The position numbers and the translations under genes were made by a program. A stretch of 14,148 nucleotides of DNA from the NCBI GenBank assembly GCA_019420405.1, contig JAHZHF010000049.1, forward strand, positions 1 through 14,148. The letters are read 5' to 3'. The notes below the pieces were generated by a model. It saw nothing but the letters and a program-made list of their open reading frames with translations. It was not told the origin of the DNA and did no database searches. Below, in pieces: positions 6,483-13,753 of the stretch. The first letter of the stretch is position 1. The number at the start of each line of letters is the position of its first letter. This DNA comes from Clostridiales bacterium (GTDB lineage Bacteria > Bacillota > Clostridia > Lachnospirales > Lachnospiraceae).

Positions 6483-7406
6483 TCAGATCAGTCCTGTGAA
6501 CGACAGTACATATACAAAAAGAAAGATCGTCACAATACAGCACACAGATGTCACTGCCACAATCTCCCCTGCCAGACTTCCGTTTCCGCCCATTGCCTGT
6601 GCCATCGGCGCAGATGCCACTGCCGTCGGAGAACCGAATACGGCAAGCACTGCAACAAGCGCATCGCCTCTGTATCCTGCCAGCGCAAATGCAGTCAGCA
6701 TTACAAAAGGCACGAAAACAAGACGTGCCAAAACAGCCACGGTCAGATATTTCCTGTGGCTTACTATACTGCCAAAGGAAAGAAGCCCGCCCAGGGTCAC
6801 AAGTGCAAGCGGAGTTGCAATTCCCGCCATGGATACAAGCGGCTCTTCGAGAAGTTCCGGCAGACGCAGCCCGGAAAGATTGAAAATACATCCGAGAATC
6901 CCCGCATCCACAAGAGGATTTTTCAGTATATTCAGTACGATGGAACGCGGTTTCATCCCTCCCCCTCTCCGTGTCTCGAAAAGGATTACAGCCAGCACGT
7001 TAAACATCGGCACGGCCAGCGCTGCCAGCGCCGAGAGAAGAGCCTGCCCCTTTGCATCACACAGTGACAGTGCAATTGAACTGCCGAAAAGGACAAAATT
7101 GCTGCGGTAGATCCCCTGGATCACCGACGATCCGTCCGCCCGGTTTTCCACCCACCGGTCTGTCACCAGCCAGGCCGCCGCAAAGACAGCCAGAATTCCC
7201 ACAAGCACAAGCGCAAACACATCCGGGCGCACTGCGCTCTCAAGATCTACGTCATAGACATTGAAAAACAGGGTTAGAGGGAGAAACACACGGAATACCA
7301 GTACATTGACCGCACGGAAATTATCCCGGGACATAATATTCAGTTTCCGGATGAGGCCGCCTGTGGCCATATATACGATCAGCGGCACAAGCATGAAACT
7401 TTCCAT
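6483..7406 (-). CDS. AEC family (auxin efflux carrier-type) permease
   Basis: The protein has 307 aa with about ten hydrophobic segments in two halves, the usual size for the family. Recognisable signatures are the charged loop GIYRSNFVLFGSSIA (98-112), the mid-protein NPL (163-165), and the C-terminal SPTAVASAPMAQAMGGN segment (259-275), which matches the conserved second-half motif of AEC carriers. The start is ATG at 7406, preceded by AGAGGA 8 nt upstream. The frame is open further upstream, but that part overlaps the preceding gene and lacks a good ribosome site. AEC carriers in bacteria move organic acids such as malate, malonate or other anions. The substrate here is not evident. It is the last gene of a DUF4317-phosphatase-permease operon, and no GC-rich terminator follows it. 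Confidence 0.88.
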   Translation of the reverse strand: MESFMLVPLIVYMATGGLIRKLNIMSRDNFRAVNVLVFRVFLPLTLFFNVYDVDLESAVRPDVFALVLVGILAVFAAAWLVTDRWVENRADGSSVIQGIYRSNFVLFGSSIALSLCDAKGQALLSALAALAVPMFNVLAVILFETRRGGGMKPRSIVLNILKNPLVDAGILGCIFNLSGLRLPELLEEPLVSMAGIATPLALVTLGGLLSFGSIVSHRKYLTVAVLARLVFVPFVMLTAFALAGYRGDALVAVLAVFGSPTAVASAPMAQAMGGNGSLAGEIVAVTSVCCIVTIFLFVYVLSFTGLI

Positions 7407-7449
7407 ATCTGATTTCCTCTCACAGTTCATCCCTATGACTGAACTGTTA

Positions 7450-7989
7450 CTAAAATTCATATTTAACCAGTTCACAATTCTTGATTCCAAATGCCGCGAA
7501 CTCTTCATTCGTCATGTTTTCAAAATAGGACTGCACCGCCCTCGCAACGCCATTATGGGCTACAAGCAGATACACCTTCTGGTCAGATTCCTCCCTGATA
7601 TCATCCAGCAGGTTATAAATCCGCTGGCAGAACCGGATCATGGACTCCCCGCCGTCGTAGTCCGTGGCAAAGCAGGCCTTCGCCCGCTTAAACTCTTCCC
7701 CGTTCCTGGGCGTCCCCTCGTACTTTCCGAAATTCTGTTCAACCAGCCGCTGCTCCACGCGCATGGGAACTCCCGTAATCTCGGAAATATGTGCCGCTGT
7801 GTCGGCAGCGCGCATCAGCGGAGAGCATATGATCTCGTCAATCCTTATCCCCTCCTCCAATATCCTGCGGCCAAGTTCCCTTGCCTGAGCGTGCCCCTTC
7901 TCGGTCAGCCCGATATCCGTCGCGCCGCAGATCTTGTTTTCCACATTCCAGACAGTCTGTCCGTGGCGTGCAAAATAGAAAAATCCCAT
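7450..7989 (-). CDS. Histidine phosphatase family protein (phosphoglycerate mutase-like)
   Basis: The protein has 179 aa and is complete. The catalytic RHG tripeptide is at 8-10 (H9 would be phosphorylated). SPLMRA supplies the phosphate-binding Arg60, E84 in RLVEQNFGKYEG is the proton donor, and H145 in VAHNG is the second active-site His. The short length and absence of mutase-specific insertions favour a phosphatase of the CobC/GpmB type over a glycolytic mutase. The physiological substrate cannot be told. The start is fixed by GGAGG 7 nt upstream. It lies 49 bp after the DUF4317 gene and 43 bp before the permease start, so all three are probably co-transcribed. Confidence 0.9.
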   Translation of the reverse strand: MGFFYFARHGQTVWNVENKICGATDIGLTEKGHAQARELGRRILEEGIRIDEIICSPLMRAADTAAHISEITGVPMRVEQRLVEQNFGKYEGTPRNGEEFKRAKACFATDYDGGESMIRFCQRIYNLLDDIREESDQKVYLLVAHNGVARAVQSYFENMTNEEFAAFGIKNCELVKYEF

Positions 7990-8038
7990 GTAAATACCTC
8001 CTGGTCTTTCGTCCGCTCGTTTTTATTCCTTGTTCCCC

Positions 8039-9226
8039 CTACGCTTCCGTCCAGCTCTCTTCCTCCGGCTCCGCGTCCCGGTTCTGCACTCCCGGGTTCA
8101 TCCGGATCGTCCTCACATTGATCCCGTTGACCTCGATATGGTCATCCACCGGGATCACCAGACACTGCCGGCCGTCAATGATCCTGGTTTCCACAAGATC
8201 CGCTCTCTCCGGATTCACCTTGATGATGACATCCGGGGTTTCTATATTAAACTTCCTTGTCTCTGCGATATTATCTGCCAGAAGAACCGCTTTCTCGCCC
8301 GCATTCTCCTCGAAATTACGGTCGAAATTCTCCATCTTCTCCGCATCCACGCCGCTTTTCTCAAAGATCTTCTTCACCTCTGTTTTATCGAGAGACAAAG
8401 GCTCCGGCTCCTCCTTGTGCTCTTCGATCAGATCGTTGAGCGTCTCGTGGATATTCCGGACGGTCTCATAGTCCCCATCCTCCCCGAGCGTATCCTCAAT
8501 GATCATCTGGAACGTCTCCTTCTGTACATCCGCTGACATCGGCAGCCTTGCTCCCAGAAGCTGGTCGATCATCTCCGGCTGCAGCTCCTCAGACTTCTTC
8601 GTATAATAAAGAACGCTGTGCAGATCCGTGCTGCGGTCATTAAATGCCGGGAAAAGGAATCCCTTGGCGGGCATATCCACAATCCAGTCCCGGATGCGGT
8701 CTTGAATCCGGTTGTCCTCTGCATTATAGCTTAATCCTGCCTTGGACAGAGACACCGGACAGATACTCATAAGCAGGTACTCATAGACTTCATCAGAGGC
8801 GTCAAACATCTCCATCCCGTCAGAAGCTTTCCCCGGGACGTCATACATTGCATGAATCAGGATAATATAATAATTCTCCGCATACTCATATGTAGCGATC
8901 ACCTTGTCATAAAATTCTTCCAGAAGCATGTCGTCTTCCAGTTTGCTGTCTCTTAATTTCAGCAGGAACTCCTGCGCGCCGCCCGGCATCTCCGAGTCCA
9001 GCGGAAACTCCAGATTCAGCAGGTTTTTCCCCACACTCCCGGACAGCGTTTTCTTAAAGATATCAAAATACTTAAACGCCTCCTCCTCGGGGAGCGAGAG
9101 AAACGCGTCTTTTGACTCCATCTTCTTCGTCTTCTCATGATCCACATAACAGCCGCATATTCTTGTGATGGCACAATTGGCGGGCGTAAACTGTTTTCTT
9201 ATCTCAAGGATTTCTTTCTTGTTCAT
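8039..9226 (-). CDS. DUF4317 family protein
   Basis: The protein has 395 aa, full length, soluble and acidic. The N-terminal MNKKEILEIRKQFTPANCAITRICGCYVD is characteristic of DUF4317 proteins of Clostridia and includes three Cys (18, 24, 26). I see no signal peptide, transmembrane segment or catalytic motif. The family has no established function that I know of. Later regions are a charged helical stretch (about 255-325) and a beta-rich tail (about 330-375) ending in a disordered acidic terminus. GAGAGGG about 10 nt upstream of the ATG sets the start. It is the first gene of the operon with the histidine phosphatase and the AEC permease, and it is divergent from the MATE gene, so the two promoters share the 9227-9345 interval. 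Confidence 0.88.
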   Translation of the reverse strand: MNKKEILEIRKQFTPANCAITRICGCYVDHEKTKKMESKDAFLSLPEEEAFKYFDIFKKTLSGSVGKNLLNLEFPLDSEMPGGAQEFLLKLRDSKLEDDMLLEEFYDKVIATYEYAENYYIILIHAMYDVPGKASDGMEMFDASDEVYEYLLMSICPVSLSKAGLSYNAEDNRIQDRIRDWIVDMPAKGFLFPAFNDRSTDLHSVLYYTKKSEELQPEMIDQLLGARLPMSADVQKETFQMIIEDTLGEDGDYETVRNIHETLNDLIEEHKEEPEPLSLDKTEVKKIFEKSGVDAEKMENFDRNFEENAGEKAVLLADNIAETRKFNIETPDVIIKVNPERADLVETRIIDGRQCLVIPVDDHIEVNGINVRTIRMNPGVQNRDAEPEEESWTEA

Positions 9227-9309
9227 TATTTATAATCCCTCTCTTTTCTATAAATGCTTTATCTTTCCCTGTTTTATAGTGTACACCGAAGAGGCAAAGA
9301 AAAAAAGGT

Positions 9310-9338
9310 TTGATTTCCCGGTCCGGTTATGCTATTAT
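9310..9338 (+). promoter_or_regulatory. Promoter of the MATE exporter leader
   Basis: TTGATT (9310-9315) and TATTAT (9333-9338) are separated by exactly 17 nt, so transcription should start near 9345. That gives an unusually long leader of about 170 nt before the MATE ATG. Confidence 0.7.
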
Positions 9339-9375
9339 AGCTGTGGTTTTCATAAAGACGATTCAATACTGATAC

Positions 9376-9414
9376 ATGCTGAGTCCTGCCGCCGGGCAGG
9401 ATTCGTGACAGCAT
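9376..9414 (+). ncRNA. Bulged leader hairpin upstream of the MATE gene
   Basis: The upper stem pairs 9381-9390 with 9395-9404 (10 bp including one G-U, loop GCCG). The lower stem pairs ATGCT (9376-9380) with AGCAT (9410-9414), leaving a 5-nt 3' bulge GTGAC (9405-9409). The lower stem's 3' strand shares bases 9411-9414 with the following terminator, so the two cannot form completely together. This could be part of an aptamer or an anti-terminator. It matches no riboswitch class that I recognise. Confidence 0.5.
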
Positions 9415-9464
9415 TCATCTTCACTCCGGCAGGCCATAGGAGGAGTGGATATGGATGCTTTTTT
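9411..9464 (+). terminator. Intrinsic terminator (attenuator) inside the MATE leader
   Basis: Bases 9411-9427 pair with 9442-9458 over 17 positions (14 Watson-Crick pairs, 2 G-U, 1 mismatch at 9419/9450) around a 14-nt loop. The stem is followed at once by six Ts (9459-9464). It lies between a good promoter and the MATE start codon, and the only other gene nearby is divergent, so its natural role is conditional termination of the MATE transcript. Confidence 0.75.
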
Positions 9465-9471
9465 CATGTAG
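9451..9471 (+). CDS. Possible six-codon leader peptide MDAFFM
   Basis: ATG at 9451 follows AGGAGG (9438-9443) by 7 nt and reads M-D-A-F-F-M before TAG. The ribosome site and start codon lie within the terminator loop and arm, so translation here would compete with terminator folding. Such a short frame could be fortuitous. Confidence 0.25.
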   Translation: MDAFFM

Positions 9472-9517
9472 TTTTCTTATGGAAATAAACAGAACTGGTA
9501 AAGGAGAGAAAAAAGAC

Positions 9518-10846
9518 ATGAACACTGTATCCACAAGATCGGAAGCCGTCCTTCCCATGTATTTAAAATACGTTTCAGCCAATGTGCTTGGAATGATCGG
9601 CTTTTCCTGCTACATTCTTGCAGACACATTTTTCATCGCGCGGGGAATCGGGGCTGACGCACTCGCTGCTTTAAATCTTGCCCTGCCTGCGTACAGCCTG
9701 ATGAACGGTACCGGACTGATGATCGGCATGGGCGCCGCCGCGCGCTACACCCTGTCCGCCACCAGACCGGATGGAGACACCCACCGTTCGTCATTCACCC
9801 ATGCGCTCTATCTCGCCATACTCGCCGCGCTGATCTTCACATCGGCCGGGCTTCTCATTCCTGATACGATCGCTTCCATACTGGGTGCAAACGAACAGAC
9901 TATCGGATATGCCTCGGATTATCTGCGGATACTCCTGACCTTTTCCCCGTTGTTCCTCGGGAACAATCTTCTTCTGTGCTTTGTGAGAAACGACGGAGAA
10001 CCGGCTCTGTCCATGACCGCCATGATCACAGGGAGCCTTACGAACATCGTGCTGGACTATGTCTTCGTATACCCGCTGGATATGGGGATGACCGGAGCTG
10101 CCATTGCCACGGCCACCGCGCCGCTTGTCGGAATGGCGATCCTGTCCCTCCACTTTATCAGAAGACGGAGCCATTTCCGGATCATCCGTACAGCCCCCTC
10201 GCTGAAATCAGCAGGACATATCTGTGCCCTCGGAGTGTCTTCCCTGATCACCGAACTCTCTTCCGGGATCGTTATCATCGTATTTAACTTCCTGATCCTC
10301 GGACTCAACGGAAACACCGGAGTTGCCGCCTACGGAATCCTGGCGAATATCGGCCTTGTCCTGACTGCTGTTTTCACCGGAATCGCTCAGGGGATTCAGC
10401 CGCTTGTCAGCCGGTATGCACAGCAGGAGGGCTCTGCCGGCGGCCGCACAATGAGCAGGCTTCGCAGATATTCGGTAATAACCGCCCTGCTCTTTGCCGC
10501 AATCGCGTATATACTGACACTTTTATTCTCCGTACCCATTGCGGATATATTTAACCGGGATCACGATCCGATCCTCACATCCATTGCATCCGACGGAATG
10601 AAGATCTACTTTTTCAGCCTCTTCTTCTCCGGGATCAATATTGTGGCCGGTTCATTCTTAAGCTCATCAGACCGCCCAAAACAGGCGTTTGTAGTGTCTA
10701 TCTTAAGAGGGTTTGTACTGATCGTGCCCGTTGCATGGATCTTCGCAAAGCTGCTCGGAATGACTGGGATCTGGATGTCAGTTCCGGTGACGGAAGCGCT
10801 GGTATGCGCGGTGGCGGTGTGGTTTCTTTTCCGGAAGAGGCGATAA
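9518..10846 (+). CDS. MATE family efflux transporter (MepA/DinF-like)
   Basis: The protein has 442 aa with about twelve hydrophobic helices in two homologous halves, the normal MATE size. Signature segments are RNDGEPALSM (157-166), the Asn-rich helix and loop NIVLDYVFVYPLDMGMTGAAIAT (176-198), and GIAQGIQPLVSRYA (288-301), all typical of the MepA/DinF branch. These are membrane antiporters that expel cationic drugs or metabolites using Na+ or H+ gradients. The start is ATG at 9518 with AAAGGAG 11 nt upstream. In-frame ATGs at 9455 and 9479 lack a ribosome site and lie in the structured leader. The gene is transcribed alone, divergently from the DUF4317 operon, and appears to be controlled by the attenuator in its leader. 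It has the only complete plus-strand coding sequence in the window. Confidence 0.93.
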   Translation: MNTVSTRSEAVLPMYLKYVSANVLGMIGFSCYILADTFFIARGIGADALAALNLALPAYSLMNGTGLMIGMGAAARYTLSATRPDGDTHRSSFTHALYLAILAALIFTSAGLLIPDTIASILGANEQTIGYASDYLRILLTFSPLFLGNNLLLCFVRNDGEPALSMTAMITGSLTNIVLDYVFVYPLDMGMTGAAIATATAPLVGMAILSLHFIRRRSHFRIIRTAPSLKSAGHICALGVSSLITELSSGIVIIVFNFLILGLNGNTGVAAYGILANIGLVLTAVFTGIAQGIQPLVSRYAQQEGSAGGRTMSRLRRYSVITALLFAAIAYILTLLFSVPIADIFNRDHDPILTSIASDGMKIYFFSLFFSGINIVAGSFLSSSDRPKQAFVVSILRGFVLIVPVAWIFAKLLGMTGIWMSVPVTEALVCAVAVWFLFRKRR

Positions 10847-10850
10847 AAAA

Positions 10851-10886
10851 ACTGCCTGCCAGTTATTTATTTAACTGATAGACAGT
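10851..10886. terminator. Weak bidirectional hairpin between the convergent MATE and small-protein genes
   Basis: CAGTTA (10860-10865) pairs with TAACTG (10872-10877), and ACTG (10851-10854) with CAGT (10883-10886) across an internal loop. A-rich sequence precedes it and T-rich sequence follows it on the plus strand. The minus-strand stop codon is inside it. Stability is modest. Confidence 0.35.
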
Positions 10887-11210
10887 CTTATTCTCTCTTT
10901 TCTCTTCCCGGATCATTTTCTGCCGCACCATATACGGCAAAATAGAATCGAGAAATTTATCAGGCTCGGTCACTCCGATCTGTTCTTTTGAAAAGGGCTG
11001 GCGGGCAGTCAGCCCTTTCACGAACGGCTCCAGCTCTTTTCTCGTCAGAGGGCCGCTTTTTTTCAATGCCTTTTTTACTTTGGAAATGCCTTTGGCGCTG
11101 AGCATATTGGAAAGATCCTGCTTCTGGCGCATACCGCGCCACAGTCCCCAGACATAGAGGATTGCCGTGGCCAAAGCAAACAGAAGTACATAAGGAATAT
11201 ATTGTATCAT
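10863..11210 (-). CDS. Small membrane-anchored protein with a possible winged-helix domain
   Basis: The protein has 115 aa. One N-terminal membrane helix (about residues 5-24) is followed by a basic cytoplasmic segment. Residues about 38-115 (helices, then REEKRENKTVYQLNK resembling a two-stranded wing) look like a winged helix. I do not recognise the family. The ATG shares one base with the TAA of the upstream PqqD-like gene (TAATG), so the two are translationally coupled and probably act together. The membrane anchor plus a DNA- or protein-binding fold suggests that it tethers or senses something at the membrane, but this is inference. Confidence 0.7.
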   Translation of the reverse strand: MIQYIPYVLLFALATAILYVWGLWRGMRQKQDLSNMLSAKGISKVKKALKKSGPLTRKELEPFVKGLTARQPFSKEQIGVTEPDKFLDSILPYMVRQKMIREEKRENKTVYQLNK

Positions 11211-11563
11211 TATCGTTTCTTCTCCCCTTTCCAGCGGATCAGGTTATTGTCACGCAGGATTTCCAGAAATTTAATCAGCCTTGACAGTGACTTTTCCTTT
11301 TTGGGAAATTTTTCATCAAACTCTTTGGAAAGCTGGTGCACATCCTTCTCACCGTCAATGGCAAGCCACACGAAACTGCCGAGTTCATCCATCTTGATAT
11401 CGCTGATCCTCGGACGGTGGAAAAACTTCTGGGCGATCCGGTTATGAAATCCCTTCCACTCGATAAACAAAGTGACCCTTCCGTTCTCAGCGGTTTCATA
11501 TTCAATCTCCGGATTTTTCACCGGAACATAATCCAAATAATTTTTACTGATTTTTTTACTCAT
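11210..11563 (-). CDS. PqqD-like small protein
   Basis: The protein has 117 aa. The pattern resembles PqqD-family proteins: an N-terminal NYLDYVPVKNP segment, a beta-rich part (28-60), then LGSFVWLAIDGEKDVHQLSKEF (61-82) and a helical C-terminus ending LEILRDNNLIRWK. PqqD proteins fold as winged-helix peptide-binding modules (RiPP recognition elements) that present a precursor peptide to a modifying enzyme. No radical SAM enzyme, precursor peptide or PQQ gene is present in the window, so a classical role is not supported. Its only partner is the overlapping membrane-anchored small protein. GGGAGAGG lies about 15 nt upstream, far for a ribosome site, although a small hairpin in between (AGAG/CTCT) could shorten the distance. 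Family assignment is by eye. Confidence 0.7.
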   Translation of the reverse strand: MSKKISKNYLDYVPVKNPEIEYETAENGRVTLFIEWKGFHNRIAQKFFHRPRISDIKMDELGSFVWLAIDGEKDVHQLSKEFDEKFPKKEKSLSRLIKFLEILRDNNLIRWKGEKKR

Positions 11564-11598
11564 GATTTTTAGAGATGTCCTCTCCCTTTTCTCTCATC

Positions 11599-11618
11599 TG
11601 GGATTCACCTGTGAATCC
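11599..11618. promoter_or_regulatory. Perfect 20-bp palindrome in the leader of the PqqD-like operon
   Basis: GGGATTCAC (11599-11607) and GTGAATCCC (11610-11618) are exact reverse complements around CT. It lies between the predicted promoter and the ATG. Such a tight palindrome fits a dimeric repressor site better than an RNA hairpin, since a 2-nt loop would open the stem. No regulator gene is adjacent. Confidence 0.55.
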
Positions 11619-11642
11619 CGGTACAGCCTGCTGTTCACAAGC

Positions 11643-11671
11643 ATCATATCACAGAAAGAAACAGCCTGCAA
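11643..11671 (-). promoter_or_regulatory. Predicted promoter of the PqqD-like operon
   Basis: On the minus strand, -10 TATGAT (11648-11643) is preceded by an extended TGA element. A weak -35 TTGCAG (11671-11666) is 17 nt upstream. The -35 box lies within the OPT terminator hairpin. Confidence 0.5.
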
Positions 11672-11686
11672 GATACAGGCTGTTTC
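11658..11686 (-). terminator. Rho-independent terminator of the OPT transporter gene
   Basis: GAAACAGCCTG and CAGGCTGTTTC (plus-strand 11658-11668 and 11676-11686) form a perfect 11-bp stem with a 7-nt loop. On the minus strand the T-rich end TTTCTTTCTG follows. It sits about 50 bp downstream of the OPT stop codon. Confidence 0.8.
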
Positions 11687-11736
11687 CATGCCGGTCATCC
11701 GGCTTTCATATTCCGCGTGTTTTGCAGAATTATTAC

Positions 11737-13626
11737 TTATTTTGATTTCTTCATACATACTCTGAACAGGTAGCCCAGAAGGAGCACGAAGATAATCAGA
11801 CTTACAATCTGAGGAACTGTAATATTCAGTTTTGCAGTCACATTGATTGCGGAATCCACTTCCAAAACGGCGAGAACCGCAAGAACGATACCCATGATAC
11901 CCTCTCCGGCGATCATACCGGAAGTAAAGAGGACACCTCTGTCCGCACGCTCTTTCTTCTCCTCGTCCGTACCTTTGATCTTCTCAACGATGAAGCGGAC
12001 AACCCCACCTGCCATGATACCAGCGCTTAAGCTGAACGGCAGATACATACCAACTGCAAACGGCATTACCGGAACTTTCAGAATCTCAACAACAACTGCC
12101 ACAAAGACTCCGATAAAGATCAGCGCCCACGGAAGGTCTGCATTCATGATACCTTCAACGAGCATCTTCATCATTGTAGCCTGAGCTGCCGGGATCTCCT
12201 CACCGCCGTATCCCCATGCCTCGTTCAGCAGGTAAAGAACGCCGCCGATTGCCGCTGCGGATACAACGACACCGATCATCTCAGCAAGCTGCTGTTTCCT
12301 CGGTGTAGCTCCTACGATGAAACCTGTCTTCAAATCCTGTGATGTATCACCTGCAATAGCAGCAACGATACAGATAACGCCGCCGATCGCGATCGCACCG
12401 ACCATACCTGTCGTTCCGTCTGTTCCTGTAGCTTTCAGAAGCAGTGTGGCAATGATCAGTGTAGCGATCGCCATACCGGATACCGGGTTGTTGGAAGAAC
12501 CGATCAGACCTACCATACGTGAGGATACGGATGCAAAGAAGAATCCGAAGATCACGATGATCAGTGAGCCAAGCGGGCTTACCGGGAATGTCGGGATGAT
12601 CCAGATCAGCACAACAATAGCCGCAAGAATAACGAGCAGCACCGGCATCGGAAGATCCTGCTGTGTACGCAGTGTATTCTGCTGCGCGTGCTTTTTGCTC
12701 ATGCTTGCCATTGCCTGCTTAAATGTACGGATAATCAGCGGGAAAGTCTTAACCAGACTGATGATACCGCCGGTTGCCACGGCACCTGCACCAATGTATT
12801 TGATGTAATTGCCCCAAAGATCCCCCGGAGGCATAGAGGAAATCGGATCTGTACCAGGGAAGATCGTCGCGTCCCCACCGAACAGAGCGATCGCCGGCAT
12901 AAGTACGAACCAGCTCAAAGTACCGCCGGCAAGCATATAGCTTGCAATCTTAGGTCCGCAGATAAATCCGACACCCGCAAGTGACGGAAGCACCTGGATA
13001 CCGATCTGAGATCCCGCATATCCTTTGAATGCGTATCCGATCTCACTCGGAAAAAGCTTTAATCCGTCTGCGATAAATTTATATACTGCCGCGATTCCGA
13101 GTCCGGTAAAGACTGTACCGGCTTTCGAGCCGCCTTCTTCACCTGCAAGAAGGACTTCTGCACATGCAGTTCCCTCCGGGAACGGAAGCGTTCCGTGCTC
13201 TTCAACGATCAGAGCCTGACGAAGCGGAACCATAAAGCATACGCCGAGGAGACCACCGAACAGAGCGATAAAGAAAATTGTTATCATACTCGGGAATTCG
13301 ATCTTGCCTTCCTCTGCCCATAAGAATAATGCAGGGAGGGTAAAGATCGCTCCTGCTGCCAGAGACTCACCGGCAGAGCCGATAGTCTGTACAATGTTGT
13401 TCTCGAGAATGGAATCTCTGCGGAGGATCACACGGATAATTCCCATTGAGATAACTGCCGCCGGAATAGAAGCGGAAATCGTCATACCAACGAGAAGTCC
13501 AAGATATGCATTCGCTGCGCCGAATACAACCGCAAGGATGATACCAATCACGATGGATGTGACCGTAAACTCCGGAACGACTTTATCCGCCGGAATATAC
13601 GGCTTGAACTCATTCTTGTTGTCCAT
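11737..13626 (-). CDS. OPT family oligopeptide transporter
   Basis: The protein has 629 aa with roughly 14-16 membrane helices. Conserved OPT segments visible are GAANAYLGLLVGMTISASIPA (37-57), QTIGSAGESLAAG (80-92), LPFPEGTACAEVL (147-159), SSNNPVSGM (377-385), GDTSQDLKTG (426-435), TPRKQQ (441-446) and GEGIMGI (574-580). This pattern fits the prokaryotic OPT branch, which is thought to import small peptides or metal-chelate complexes by proton symport. The substrate is not determinable here. The start is ATG at 13626: AAAGGA lies 9 nt before it but directly abuts the in-frame ATG at 13635, which is therefore too close, and the longer frame to 13677 has no ribosome site. It is monocistronic, with its own promoter upstream and a clear terminator downstream. 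Confidence 0.93.
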   Translation of the reverse strand: MDNKNEFKPYIPADKVVPEFTVTSIVIGIILAVVFGAANAYLGLLVGMTISASIPAAVISMGIIRVILRRDSILENNIVQTIGSAGESLAAGAIFTLPALFLWAEEGKIEFPSMITIFFIALFGGLLGVCFMVPLRQALIVEEHGTLPFPEGTACAEVLLAGEEGGSKAGTVFTGLGIAAVYKFIADGLKLFPSEIGYAFKGYAGSQIGIQVLPSLAGVGFICGPKIASYMLAGGTLSWFVLMPAIALFGGDATIFPGTDPISSMPPGDLWGNYIKYIGAGAVATGGIISLVKTFPLIIRTFKQAMASMSKKHAQQNTLRTQQDLPMPVLLVILAAIVVLIWIIPTFPVSPLGSLIIVIFGFFFASVSSRMVGLIGSSNNPVSGMAIATLIIATLLLKATGTDGTTGMVGAIAIGGVICIVAAIAGDTSQDLKTGFIVGATPRKQQLAEMIGVVVSAAAIGGVLYLLNEAWGYGGEEIPAAQATMMKMLVEGIMNADLPWALIFIGVFVAVVVEILKVPVMPFAVGMYLPFSLSAGIMAGGVVRFIVEKIKGTDEEKKERADRGVLFTSGMIAGEGIMGIVLAVLAVLEVDSAINVTAKLNITVPQIVSLIIFVLLLGYLFRVCMKKSK

Positions 13627-13680
13627 GATGTTCATTCCTTTCTGATATTTTTTTAACGACTTCTTAACGCAGTCCACGCC

Positions 13681-13686
13681 ATTATA
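13681..13686 (-). promoter_or_regulatory. Promoter -10 of the OPT transporter gene
   Basis: On the minus strand, TGATATAAT is a consensus -10 hexamer (13686-13681) with an extended TG element. The sequence 17 nt upstream (TTCCTT) is a poor -35, which extended -10 promoters tolerate. The leader would be about 50 nt. Confidence 0.6.
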
Positions 13687-13753
13687 TCACGTTACTCTGA
13701 TAAAAGGAAGAAGAAAATCAGGATTTGTCGAATCGAGCAGATATTTAGTTCAA

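Noticed and set aside
7407..7508. Longer N-terminus for the AEC permease
   Set aside because: Upstream starts overlap the phosphatase gene or lack a ribosome site. The ATG at 7406 has AGAGGA 8 nt upstream and begins at the first membrane helix.
7261..8121. 286-codon plus-strand frame
   Set aside because: It is antisense to the AEC and histidine phosphatase genes, both well supported by motifs and ribosome sites.
13627..13677. Longer N-terminus for the OPT transporter
   Set aside because: No ribosome site precedes the upstream ATG, and the ATG at 13635 directly abuts AAAGGA. The ATG at 13626 has ideal spacing, and the extended version would start inside the predicted leader.
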